Source: Azolla pinnata
Taxonomy: Eukaryota > Streptophyta > Polypodiopsida > Salviniales > Salviniaceae
Assembly (NCBI GenBank): GCA_037176905.1
Contig: JBBBWG010001238.1
Coordinates: 1,669 to 35,621, forward strand
Reading direction: 5' to 3'
DNA length: 33,953 nucleotides
Each line of letters begins with the position of its first letter. The first letter of the stretch is position 1. Shown here one piece after another: positions 23,801 through 33,850 of this stretch. The position numbers and the translations under genes are program-made. A model generated the notes under the pieces. That model was not told the origin of the DNA. It did no database searches and saw only the letters and a program-made list of their open reading frames with translations.

Positions 23801-26800
23801 GGAATAAATGAATAGAACCGAGTCTTTCATCTCCATTGTTAATGTGGGATACGCTGAAGTGCATGATAATGTATACCTGCATATGTGCCCTTGTCCTCTC
23901 GTTTGCTTCAATGGCTTTTTGTTGGTTACGAACACGCTCTGACCTTGTCCTTTCAAAGGTGTCATAATCACCCTTGTATGTCACAAGCTTTTGAGCTTGC
24001 ACATGAATCACATCTGTCACCACCTAATAGCATAAAAAAGATTAGGCAGAGAGGAACAAAATGAAATGCTAAATAAATCAGAATGATCTTTAGTGAACTG
24101 GATGATATTTTCACAAGCTTGGAAATACTTCATGGAATCTGTTGAATATATTTTAGCTGAATTCTGACAATCAGAGACGTATTAGGCTTCGCTTTCAGTT
24201 AAGCAGTAACCTCTTCATAATCTTTAAGCATCATTTCACAACTAACATCCAGTTTATAAGATCAAGACAAGCAAAGGGGAAAAAGTTAGGAGGCAATTGC
24301 ATGTCCAACTTTTACATACCGTGAATCAAGCCTCAAAAAAATATCTCACTTCACACAAGGCCAAAGACTGTCATGTCAAACTACAGAATAGCTTCAAAAT
24401 TAGGTCACTCAACTTACCAGATTTGAATCAACTGCAAAAAACCTACCGTGTTCAAGAATTCCCGTGCGTGTGAGACAACAATAAGAGTCTTTGGCCATTT
24501 TTGTAAATATGATTCCAACCATAGAACAGCATGAAGATCCAGATGATTCTGAAACATTCGTAAGATCAATTCATGAGTCTGACATTCATGCAAAACTGTC
24601 TTATTATTACCCAATATTTAAAAGCTTGTCAGCCTTTTAGCACGATATACTTACAAAAGGAAAAACACAAGACAGTCTTTATGAAAAATAGCTTGAGACA
24701 ACAGGAAAAGCTTACGGTTGGTTCATCCAATAGCAATAAATCAGGCTCAATAAACAACGCCCTTGCAAGTGCCATTCTCATGCGCCAGCCTCCTGAGAAT
24801 GTCTTTGTTGAACGCTTTTGCATGTCTGATGAGAAGCTGAGACCCTTGAAAATAAAAAATGGATGTGACGTCTTAACCGATGTTCAATTTCCTGGTAAAA
24901 TTTGCACAACTTCACTTACTGCAAGAATAGACGCAGCCCGAGATTCTGCAGAATATGCATCGATTTGTTCTAGCCTTTTATAAATCTCCCCCAGCCTTTG
25001 CGAAACAGGATCCTTATCTTCCTGTGTCCCTGTTCCTCCACTGATACTCTTTCCAGCTGTTTGTTTTAAAGTAGATGCCCCATTTGAAATAGATGCAGTA
25101 GCTGAATCCTTCTGTATTATTAAGTGTAAAGATTAACACTCACATAGTCATCCTAAGTAAAACAACAGAAAGTTATCACATAACAGTTAAACCAACAGAT
25201 TGTTGTCACACCAATAACATTTCCAAGAATCTCGATTAGCAGGGTGAATCACAGTTACCAAATTATCTAGACAATCAACCTCAAATATCAAAGATAAATT
25301 TTTTACATACTGTGTTATACTAGTTGTCAATTCTAACCAGTTTCCTCAATGGTGCCACGGTGACGAAGAGGATTTACAAACCTACACCTGATGTTTGAAA
25401 CATGCATATTTTTATCTCACTACATAGCATTCTGCACGGGTGGTCTTCAACCAAATAAATAGCAAGAATAGATGCCCCGTTGATATCTCAAAATACAATC
25501 ATAAATATTTGCATGTTATTCATGAAATACGTTTTGCACCAAATAATTATTTGACATAGACTCAAGAATTTCAAAATAGCTCTAGACAAACAAAAAGATT
25601 AGAAAAGATTAGCGTGAGAAAACCTGCTGGGCAATGAGTTGCGCCTCTTCCTCCAACAATCGTTTTCTCTCTATGTCTGAATTCAGGACACATTCGAGCA
25701 CAGTGGTTTCGTCTCCGACTACCTCTTGTTCAACATGTAAAATCTGGCAATTCTTCGGTATCCCATCAATTGCATGCATGGCCATTTGCTTCAGGAAAGT
25801 GGTTTTACCAGTTCCATTTCTTCCCACCAAGCCTTTACACCTCCAATACAAAATAACCAATTATATCCCATGCAGGAAAGAGATTATGTTCAGCAGCCAT
25901 TTTTATTTCACCATTCTCACAACTCACCATAGTGTCTGCCAAAAGCAAGGGTCACAGAAGCCTCAGAGATGAGTTCTCGGCCACCAACAGAGATACTGAA
26001 ATTTTCCATACGGATATCTCTTGGTGCATTATTCGCTTCTTCTCTGTTACGATGATTAATTACTGCAGCTGGCATATTTGCCTCTAAAGCTTCAACAGCT
26101 GCCAGATGTGCTTCATATTGTGCGTGCCTTTGCCGATCATCTTTTCTTCTTTTGCGTTCAATCTTTGCCTTGTCTCTCTCTGACAAGTAAAACGGGGAAT
26201 CTTCTTCTAGATCAGCTTTAACAGGTGGCTCTTCCTCGTGCAATCCATCTGACATACGCACAGGTGCTGATAGACTTCTAAACCCATCTTTGTAAACCAC
26301 TCTTTCAGCACTTTCACGAAAACCTATTTTCTCAGCAAGTTTGCCACATACCTGGCCAAAAAACGAAAAGGATAAAAAACCATAATTCCTTTGTGTTTAC
26401 ATTAGTGAGCTCCCAGGTCTTCTCTATGATATCAACAGAGTTAATAGGACAGTCACCAAATTTTTGCTTCTAAGTTCTGAATGGAGGGCAAAGAAACAAG
26501 AAAAAAAAAGGAATGGTTTTTTAGCACCAGCTTGACCCTATGACTTTTAAACATTATCTGCAATGACCTATTATGTGAGTGCTAACAGAAAAGAATACCC
26601 CGTGACCACAACGGGGTATATATATACACACAACAAATTTATTTTCAGAAACGCAAACACGTCAGATTGAATCTCTTTTGGGTCTAAAACAAGCATTTTT
26701 TGTGTAAAACAATCTCTACAGGCCTCTCCTCAGGGTGACTGGATTCATTCGCATCTAATTCCTATAGTTTCTTTTTGGAGTTGTAAGGAGAAATTAGCCT

Positions 26801-27323
26801 AAATCTTCTGATCAAAACTCTGAACAGCAAGCTTTCATACCAAATGTTGAAGCACACATTGAGAAAACAACGAAACGAATCCATGCCCCGGGATTCATTC
26901 AATAGATCTCTGGTAAACAGAAAGAAGGAGAAAACCATATCCCCATAGGCATCTCTATATTATATTCTTGCATTCTTCAAAGGGAGGCTTTCGACACAGG
27001 CAGAAGAGAAACAGTTCAATCGAACCTATTCAACAGATCCAAACCCATACATTTTGAGGTCAGGCAAAAGAGTTCCAATGGCGAAGGGGAGAGAGGTCAC
27101 AAAAGCCAACCTCCTGAGCTTCCTCCGCATTGTCAACGCATCCCGAGCCGACGAGGAGCTCGCCGAGGGCTTCGAAGGCGCCGGCGCCGTTCCGGCCGAA
27201 GTCGAAGGTCTCGTCTTTGAGGACGTCGACGATGTAATCGACGATGGTGGGGTCGACGCCGAGGGCTCGGGAGCCGAGGGCGTCACGGATGGCGGCTTCG
27301 GAGGACAAGTCGGCAGGAGGCAT
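20882..27323 (-). CDS. ABCF3: ABCF-type soluble ABC ATPase (GCN20/ABCF3-like), 17 coding exons, 736 aa
   Basis: Twin-ATPase ABC protein without membrane segments; relatives act on ribosomes and in eIF2alpha/GCN-type stress signalling. Exons 5' to 3' on the minus strand: 27111-27323, 25928-26351, 25624-25832, 24920-25111, 24716-24844, 24447-24548, 23877-24023, 23736-23798, 22717-22763, 22571-22630, 22380-22462, 22075-22169, 21846-21932, 21680-21767, 21235-21320, 21090-21152, 20882-21004; every phase matches. Cassette 1: Walker [10 protein letters not shown] (216-224), signature FSGGW (362-366), Walker B LLLLDEPT (D386), H-loop VVSHAREF. Linker: [17 protein letters not shown]. Cassette 2: GPNGIGKST (559-567), LSGGQKSR (645-652), [11 protein letters not shown] (D669), VSHDEHL (H699). 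The N-terminus VDYIVDVL...DETFDFG matches plant ABCF3/GCN20. The start at 27323 was chosen by family fit; the frame stays open upstream to 27575 through low-complexity leader. Confidence 0.95.
22764..23735 (-). other. ABCF intron 8 with small internal duplications
   Basis: This 972-bp intron contains two short direct repeats. One is tactcataaaccttaaaag at 22869 and 22989. The other is a roughly 48-bp unit at about 23583-23631 and 23671-23720 (88-bp offset), whose second copy reaches into the exon 8 donor flank. No gene is nested here. Confidence 0.6.
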
Positions 27324-27600
27324 GGCGAGGGGCGGCGAGCAAGGGACGAGAGCAGCAGCAGCAGAAGGAGCTCGATCGAAAGCTCGCTTCGTCGTCGTCG
27401 TCGCAGCAGCAGCAGCAGCAGGAGCTCGATCGATCGATCGTCTTCTTCTCTCCCGTTTTTCTCTGTGTTTTTTTCTGTCCGTGTGTTTTTCTCTCTCTCT
27501 CTTCACACATTTTCTGAGATTTGCGTTTTGATGAATTGTGTGTGAGCGACTTAATTTGGAGTCTGAAACTGGCATTTTTTTTGGGGGCCTGTCTAAAATC
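27324..27600 (-). promoter_or_regulatory. ABCF leader/promoter, CGA/CAG-rich
   Basis: Plus-strand runs of gcagcagcag (27352-27366, 27403-27421) and gatcgatcgatcg (27425-27440) lie immediately upstream of the ABCF start, followed by a CT tract at 27488-27502. The reading frame of exon 1 remains open to an ATG at 27575, allowing an 84-residue Arg/Ala-rich extension that does not resemble the family and is more likely untranslated. Confidence 0.5.
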
Positions 27601-28850
27601 TGGCATTTTTTTGGGGCCTGTCTAAAATCTGTTGTTTATCGGAATGGTTTTTCTGCCTGCGGAGACGATTTTGTCCAATTTTGTTTTCAGCTCCGTGATT
27701 TGTTTGAAGCAATTTCGAACGAATCCTTTAATAGAGGCGGCAAAGAAATCGATCCTTCAAGCGATTTAGTTCAGCATTCTGATCGCGGTTTCGGATTCGG
27801 TGTGGTGCTGCTTGATGAATGTGAGCCATGAAAGAGCCGATTTGCAGTCTGAACGACCGGTTTTGTCAGTATTTTGTCGAATTTTGTTTTTCGCTCCGTG
27901 ATTTATTTAAGCGTTTATTTGAGCGATTTTGAACGGAGCCTTTGATAGAGAGAGGTGACAAAAGAATCGGTCGCTCCGCGATTTAGTTAAGCATTTTCAT
28001 TGCGGTTCGGATTCGGCGTGGTATTGCTTGATAAATGTGAGCAAATGAAAGAGCCGATTTGCAGTCTGAACGATCGGTTTTGTCGGAAATTTGTCAAGAT
28101 TTGTTTTCTGCTCCGTGATTTATTTAAGCATTTATTTAAGCAATTTTGAGCGAAGCTTTTGTCAGAGGGGACGAAAAAAATCGATTGTTCCACGATTTAG
28201 TTAAGCATTTTGATTGTGGTTCGGATTCGGTGTGGTATTGCTTGATGAATGTGAGCGAGCGATCAAAGAGCCAATTTGCAGTCTGAACAATCGGTTTTGA
28301 CATAATTTTGTCAAATTTTGTTTTCTGCTCTGTGATTTATTTAAACAATTTTGAACGGAGAGGCGACAAAAAAATCGATCGTTCTGCAATTTACTTCAGC
28401 ATTTTGTTTGGGGTTCGGACTCGGCATGGTATTGCTTGATGAATGTGAGCAATCGATCGAAAAGCTGATTTGCAATCTGAAAAAACCATTTTTCATAATG
28501 TACGATTTCTGCTTATCGAACTTTTTTCTGTCTACTCATTGAGCAGAGTTTTTGACTGAGTCAAAAACAATCTTTTAGTGATTTTAAGCATTTTGATTGT
28601 GATTCGGATTTCGTATGGCATTTTGCTTGGTGAATAATTATGGGCAATCAAAGAGCACCCTTGTATATATACTTTGTGTTTATCGTAATCTTTTGTCTGC
28701 TCGACGGGCGGAGTTTTTGACAAAGGAAGTAACGATCTTTCCGTGATTTATTTAAGCATTTTGATTGTGATTCGGATTTCGTACGCTGTTGCTTGATGAA
28801 TTATGAGCAATCAAAGAGCCAACTTTGCAGTCTAAAAACCGTTTTTCGGG
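27531..28850. repeat. Seven-landmark tandem array (period ~165-280 bp) in the ABCF 5' flank
   Basis: The landmark gatgaatgtgagc or a close variant occurs near 27531, 27813, 28029, 28243, 28438, 28629 and 28794. It is followed by an agtctgaac block at about 27565, 27846, 28064, 28281, 28475 and 28830. Each full unit also contains ttttgtc(g)aattttgtttt, ctccgtgatttatttaagca and ggttcggattcggtgtgg. The first landmark lies in the ABCF leader itself. Units C and D carry similar minus-strand 60-68-residue open frames, which is a by-product of repetition. Confidence 0.88.
27572..27631. repeat. ~30-bp tandem duplication
   Basis: ggcattttttttggggg...cctgtctaaaatct is followed directly by a second copy, differing only in the lengths of the T and G runs. 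It lies at the boundary between the ABCF leader and the tandem array. Confidence 0.93.
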
Positions 28851-29634
28851 ACAACTGGTTTAATTAGAGTTTAGCAGTTTCAGGTTAAAATCCAAGAGCC
28901 CAATAAACCCAAAATAAGGTTGTCTTTTTCAAAAGGAAAAGAATTCTTGTTTTCTTCCAAAATGAAACTCCTTTCATTAGCTATATGTTGCTTAAAAATG
29001 ACCTTGTACAATATCAACTCAAAACAATTACATGATAATTCACCTATCATTTGAAATTATTATAACATCATTCAAATTATATACAAAATCTTGGCAACCA
29101 AAATGTTTAAAAGTTGCTATCACTCTTCTTGCACACTAGTAAAAATGAACAAGATAGAGTTCCAAAAGCATAGGGCTCACTCCAAGCAAGAATAAACCCA
29201 GAATTTCGGAGAGAAATCACGCGATAACTTGATGGGATGGGATTGGAGGGAGATCAATTTACTTGTACACGGAGATTTCGCTACATTAACAAAGTTTTGA
29301 GACAACCAGGAGATGCAAAGAAGAGTGGATTACATTCTTTAATGTCCATTTCCCCTTGTTAATCCCTTCATTTTTCCCTTGTTAATTATCCTCACTTCCA
29401 TGCTCGGGGGAATCGCCCACTATGTACAAATTCCTCCCTCCATATTTGCGGAATATTCGCTCGATCGAATAAAGGTGAAATCTCTGGACATGATGCAATT
29501 CTCCCTATAAAATGGACTCCTATCAGGGATCAATTCGAGCCGGATATTCGAATTCCGCGGATTACCCGAAAATGATCTGAGTAATTTACGATATTTCAGA
29601 GGCAGGGGCCGAATTCGAAGTATATTGCGCCTGA
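28851..29634. other. Intergenic DNA / 3' flank of WRKY gene
   Basis: AT-rich sequence between the repeat array and the WRKY stop codon. It probably holds the WRKY 3' UTR (minus strand). No other gene is seen. Confidence 0.55.
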
Positions 29635-32189
29635 TTATTGTTCGACGAGCTCCGAAGAATTAGAGGATGATCCATACGATAATCCAAAGGGATAATTATT
29701 ATATAATGATCGCTGATGATCAGGAAGGCAATATTCCGTCGATCGATCGATCGGCGGCGGCGGATCGGCAGCGGGAGGGAGATGGTTGTGTACCCCTTCG
29801 TAAGTCGTGATCACGAAGCGCGGCTCATCGAGCTGCCGTTCCACGCGTTTCTTCACATTGCAATGCTTCGATGTGCACTTATAATAGCTCCTGCAATATC
29901 ATCGAGCAATGTAATTGCGAGCAAGCATGAGCGCGATTTCAGGGCTACTAGATCGGTTAAAAGTGATTCTAAGTTATGCTAGATCATTTGAAAGTTATTA
30001 TAAGTTAAGGTCTAATCGAGCCGATTCCGCAAAATCTCAATCTCGCGGCGCACTGAGCAGGATCTAATCGAATGGGTTTCTACTAGATAAATCAGATAAA
30101 TTCATGTGATGCAAGCACTTTACTCATAATTAGTTAAATCTGAATTATAGATTTGATTCCGCGAATCCCAAGCTCGCGGTGCCGTGATCACAATCTAATT
30201 ATTAAATGGGTACTACTAGATCAGATAAATCATGTAATGCAAGCACACTACTTATGATTAGTTAGTTAGGACTGATTGAGCTGATTTTGCGAATCCCAAG
30301 CTCGCAGTGCGGTGATCGGAATCTAATTATTAAATGGGTACTACTAGATCAGATAATTCATGTAATGCAAGCACACTACTTATGATTAGTTAGTTAGGAC
30401 TGATTGAGTTGATTTTGCGAATCCCAAGCTCGCAGTGCGGTGATCGGAATCTAATTATTAAATGGGTACTACTAGATCAGATAATTCATGTAATGCAAGC
30501 ACACTACTTATGATTAGTTAGTTAGGCCTGATTGAGCTGAATATTCCGTGATCGATCCCAAGCTCGCGGATCAGTGACCAGAATCTAAATTAAATGTCCG
30601 ACGATCATCGATTAATCACAATATATAATACCTCGGGTTATACGGGTTGTTCTTGGCTGCTTTCTGGCCATACTTGCGCCACTTGTAGCCGTCGTCGATA
30701 ATGTCGACATCGATCTCCATCTTGAATGCCAGCTTCGGACCTCGCTCCTTCCGTGGCCTCTTCGGATTCACGCGTGGTAGCTGCTGCGACATTGGAGCTT
30801 CCGCACTCATCGTCGATGTGCTGATCATAATATGTTAGAGAATAATTTCAGAAAGAACTAATGAATGCGATTAAGTCGATCCGACAGAAGATAGAGTAAG
30901 AGAGATTTTAATGATATGATTGATGTGGATCCATTCTGGAATTGTCTTATAACTACTCGATCCTCGCATGATTCCAAAACCACTACCCAAATTAATTCTT
31001 TGAGTGTAGAATTGCTATCGTATACATAATCATCGGATGTTGCATCGTCGCTGAGCTAGATTCGGTACTGATCAGCTTCCATTGACCTAATTAATTAGCC
31101 GAATCCATCAGGGAATCCGGCCATAATATCGGCGGAGATTAATCTCGAATTCGGGCTTGCTGCATGCAGAATGATGATGCAGTGGTATAAGTCTATATAA
31201 GATTCGGGATCCCGATCGATCATCGAAGCATAATTTGAACCAAGAGGCCAGTAATTCAATGGCCGATTATTCGCAATCCCGAATAATAGCTGGGATCACG
31301 ATAATTGCAGCATTCGACAAATGCGAGCGAGCTAGCAAATTTAATCGATCGATTAATGAATGAATGAATTGCAGCTAATCACGGCTAATTGCACGATCAG
31401 CGATTCGATGGTAGGGCTAGCGAATTAGATCCGATAATTAAAGCGTCGGATTAAAAGGGGGGGGGGGGGGCGCAATCAAATTAGCAGCCGATATCGGGCC
31501 CTAATCCGGATTAAAGCGACATCAGCATCAATCGATCGTCGAGCATTCCAACTCATAAAGAAAAAAATTCAAGCAATGCATGCATTGAAAAAGAAATAAT
31601 AAATGCAAGGATCCAAGTACCTGCTTATGATTCCTCCGCAAGGCCGGATTTGCGCGGATGCTATATCGATCGCGGGCATGATGAAGTCCCGATCCTTGCC
31701 ATCGGAATCATTGACGGCGAGTAGCGGATGCATCGATGTATTACTGAGCGAAGATCCGTGAGCTGAACCATCGAGCTCGCTTGATATCGTCTGATCCGCG
31801 AGAATCCGACGATTGTCGGGGGCATCATGGCGTGCCGCCGATGCAATCAGCCCCAATTCCTCCGACGATCCGATCTCGCGAGATTCGTCGTCGTCGTCGT
31901 CGTCGGGAGGAGGATCGGAGCTGATGCAGCTGTCGAACGCGGCCCCGTCATCGAGGCTCGGGCGATGAATACGCAGGTAATCGTAATCGTCGAAGAGCTC
32001 GCATGGATGGTGATGATCAAACAGCTGATACTCGGCATTGGAATATTCGGGATGGTAAGAACCAGCTGGTCCATGGCAAATCTGGCTCTGGCTAGTGGGC
32101 AATTTAGGGATTACAAAGCCGTTGCACTCATCGAATTGCATGGTGAGATCATAACAAGGGCTTGCTAGTGTTGCTACTAATTGCGCCAT
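29635..32189 (-). CDS. WRKY: WRKY transcription factor, group IIc, 3 exons, 337 aa
   Basis: Nuclear DNA-binding regulator recognising W-boxes (TTGACC/T), typically in defence, stress or development. Exons on the minus strand: 31621-32189, 30632-30820, 29635-29890; phases match. One WRKY domain: [12 protein letters not shown] (232-243; W237) with zinc ligands C258-x4-C263-x23-H287-x-H289, the group IIc pattern. The second intron splits the domain at the conserved Arg codon just before SYYKC, the usual R-type intron of this group. A basic [11 protein letters not shown] stretch (209-219) precedes the domain and may be a nuclear signal. The N-terminal 190 residues are His/Asp/Ser-rich with an Asp run. 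The start at 32189 ([10 protein letters not shown]) was chosen because in-frame sequence upstream is CT-repeat leader; the frame stays open to 32513. The exact orthologue is unclear. Confidence 0.95.
29995..30600. repeat. ~128-bp tandem array, about 4.7 copies, inside the WRKY-domain intron
   Basis: The landmark ctacttatgattagtta and its diverged form recur at about 30119, 30248, 30376 and 30504, a spacing of about 128 bp. Each is followed by gattgag(c/t)tgattttgcga, cccaagctcgcagtgcggtga, gaatctaattattaaatggg and tactactagatcaga. The middle copies differ by only a few bases, while the outer copies are more diverged, the usual pattern for unequal exchange. Confidence 0.93.
30821..31620 (-). 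other. WRKY intron 1, with a G14 homopolymer
   Basis: Intron between coding exons 1 and 2. It is rich in atcgatcg and gaatt-type words and contains an uninterrupted G run at 31457-31470 (C run on the gene's sense strand). No other gene is seen. Confidence 0.7.
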
Positions 32190-32450
32190 TGTTAGCGGAG
32201 CGAGAGAGAGCGAGAGAGAGAGCGAGAGCGAGAGCGAGAGAGAGAGAGAGAGAGATCGATGATGATCGAGAAATCGGATCAAACAAACCCCCACTTTGGG
32301 ATATTGATTATGAGGCCAATTTTCAACATGCGTGTAGCAATATATATGTGTGGTGGCGTGTGTGTGTGTGAACGAGACATCAAATGCATGAAGAAGAGTG
32401 GTTGAATTCAAAGTCAATGTCAAAAGTCTTTGTCTCTCTCTCTCTCTCTC
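32190..32450 (-). promoter_or_regulatory. WRKY core promoter and leader with W-box pair
   Basis: Reading the minus strand, two W-box cores lie 1 bp apart: TTGACA (32418-32423) and TTGACT (32412-32417). About 65 bp downstream is a TATA-like element (32341-32347), then a (CT)n leader (32198-32255) and the ATG at 32189. A further CT tract lies at 32428-32453. The spacing fits a transcription start near 32310. W-boxes in WRKY promoters are known to mediate auto- and cross-regulation; that role here is inferred. Confidence 0.55.
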
Positions 32451-32513
32451 TCTATCATAATGATTAAGCGCCTGGAAAGGGCAACGTGATGCAGTAACCA
32501 TTGAGCCCACCAA

Positions 32514-32822
32514 TTAGGGTTTAGGGTTTTAAGGTTTAAGGTTTAGGGTTTAGGGTTTTAAGGTTTAAGGTTTAGGGTTTAGGGTTTTAAGGTTTAGGGT
32601 TTAGGGTTTTAAGGTTTAAGGTTTAGGGTTTAGGGTTTTAAGGTTTAGGGTTTAGGGTTTTAATTTAAGGTTTCGGGTTTTAAGGTTTAAGGTTTAGGGT
32701 TTTGGTTTTTAAGGTTTAAGGTTTAGGGTCTAGGGTTTTAAGGTTTAAGGTTTAGGGTTTTAAGGTTTAGGGTTTCGGCCATGTCCATGAGCTCCATTGT
32801 CCCAGTTTAGGGTTTAGGGTTT
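32514..32822 (+). repeat. Interstitial telomere-like array, TTTAGGG with TTTTAAGG/TTTAAGG variants
   Basis: The array is built of a 29-nt higher-order unit (TTTAGGG, TTTAGGG, TTTTAAGG, TTTAAGG) and a 22-nt version lacking the last heptamer. It runs to about 32776, and two more TTTAGGG units lie at 32805-32818. TTTCGGG variants occur near 32672. The G-rich strand is the plus strand. It lies in the far-upstream region of the WRKY gene. Confidence 0.95.
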
Positions 32823-32837
32823 CGACAAGCTCCCAAC

Positions 32838-32841
32838 CCTC

Positions 32842-32872
<31 letters not shown>
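32838..32872. repeat. (AT)n(GT)n compound microsatellite
   Basis: About seven AT dinucleotides followed directly by about nine GT dinucleotides. Confidence 0.95.
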
Positions 32873-32873
<1 letters not shown>

Positions 32874-32889
32874 CATCGGCAACGACTCG

Positions 32890-33310
32890 GCTTGAACCCA
32901 AACCAAGCTGTTTTTAGCCGAGTTTTTAACCGGGTTTTTAACCAAGTTTTTAACCGGCTTGGCTTTTGACTCGGGCTCAAGCTTGAGATTTGTTAACTGG
33001 TTTCGGCTCAAGCTTCCCGCGGACTTCGTTTACATCAACTGCCTTTTTCTCTTTTTTTTTCTTTGCTTGTAAAAAGAATATAAAGAAATGTTAATCTTGG
33101 TATAGAGTTTGGTCTAAACCGTTAAAATCTTAACCGGTTCAGCCCTAAACCGGCTGAAGTCTGAACTAACTTTAGCCTGAATCGGTTTAAACCCTTAACC
33201 GGTTTGCCTTGAACCGGTTCAAGTCTTAACCGATTAGGAACGGCTCGAGCTTGAGTTTTCTCGAACGGCTCAGGCTTAAACGCGTTGGCCTGAGATCATC
33301 TTTAACCGAT
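32890..33310. repeat. Degenerate GTTTTTAACCGG / AACCGGTTYAA minisatellite
   Basis: Recurring gtttttaaccgg units at 32920-32960 pass into irregularly spaced aaccggttcaag, cggtttaaac and taaccgattag words to 33310. Open frames here reflect only the repeat. Confidence 0.8.
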
Positions 33311-33850
33311 CAAGCGAAGCAGAGTCGTTGCTGATACCTCTCTCTGTGGCCAAAGTTACCTGAACCCTAAACCCTAAAACCCTAGTCGAGACGTGGGGAT
33401 CGTGAGAGCATGCAACTAGAAGGTTCCAGATCAAGGGACCACACAGACAGACGATGAGCTCCGGTGGCCCAAAGACACTGGCATCTTAGCAAACATGCGA
33501 AAACGGAGCAACGCCATCGATAAATCGTCATGCATCCATGATGCATCGCCGAGGGGATGGAGCCCGCGGTAACCTTTTCAGCACATTAAAAGCCACTTAA
33601 TCAATCATCCGTTTAGCGCATTAAGTACAATGGGCACCGAATCCACTTAGGGCTCTCTTCTTCTTCTTCTTCACCGAGTCATGGTGGCGAAGAAGTCAAT
33701 GAGGGTATGTGGAATCAATCGTTGTGTACACAATCGATCGGTTCAAGGCTGACAATAAGGCTTCTGAGAAGAAGATTGTGGGGGGGAGAGAGGTGGATGA
33801 TGCCTTCACGGAAAAGGATCGGGGAAGTCGATCGCATGATTGCGGTTTCG
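33311..33850. other. Spacer between telomere-like arrays
   Basis: Mixed-composition DNA with one isolated CCCTAAA pair at 33364-33381 and a short (TTC)n tract at 33657-33673. No gene is supported. Confidence 0.5.

Noticed and set aside
27060..27575. N-terminal 84-residue extension of ABCF from an ATG at 27575
   Set aside because: The frame is open, but the residues are Arg/Ala low-complexity from CGA/CAG repeats. Similarity to ABCF3 begins at the internal ATG at 27323, and the extension is overlapped by the leader repeat unit.
28201..28389. Pair of related small minus-strand ORFs (about 60-68 aa) in the ABCF upstream array
   Set aside because: Their similarity is explained by the tandem DNA repeat, and there is no codon-level constraint visible between copies.
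31569..32513. Longer WRKY N-terminus from an ATG near 32513
   Set aside because: The extra residues come from the CT-repeat leader (a Ser-Leu run) and cross the TATA-like and W-box elements; [10 protein letters not shown] at 32189 is a more plausible start.
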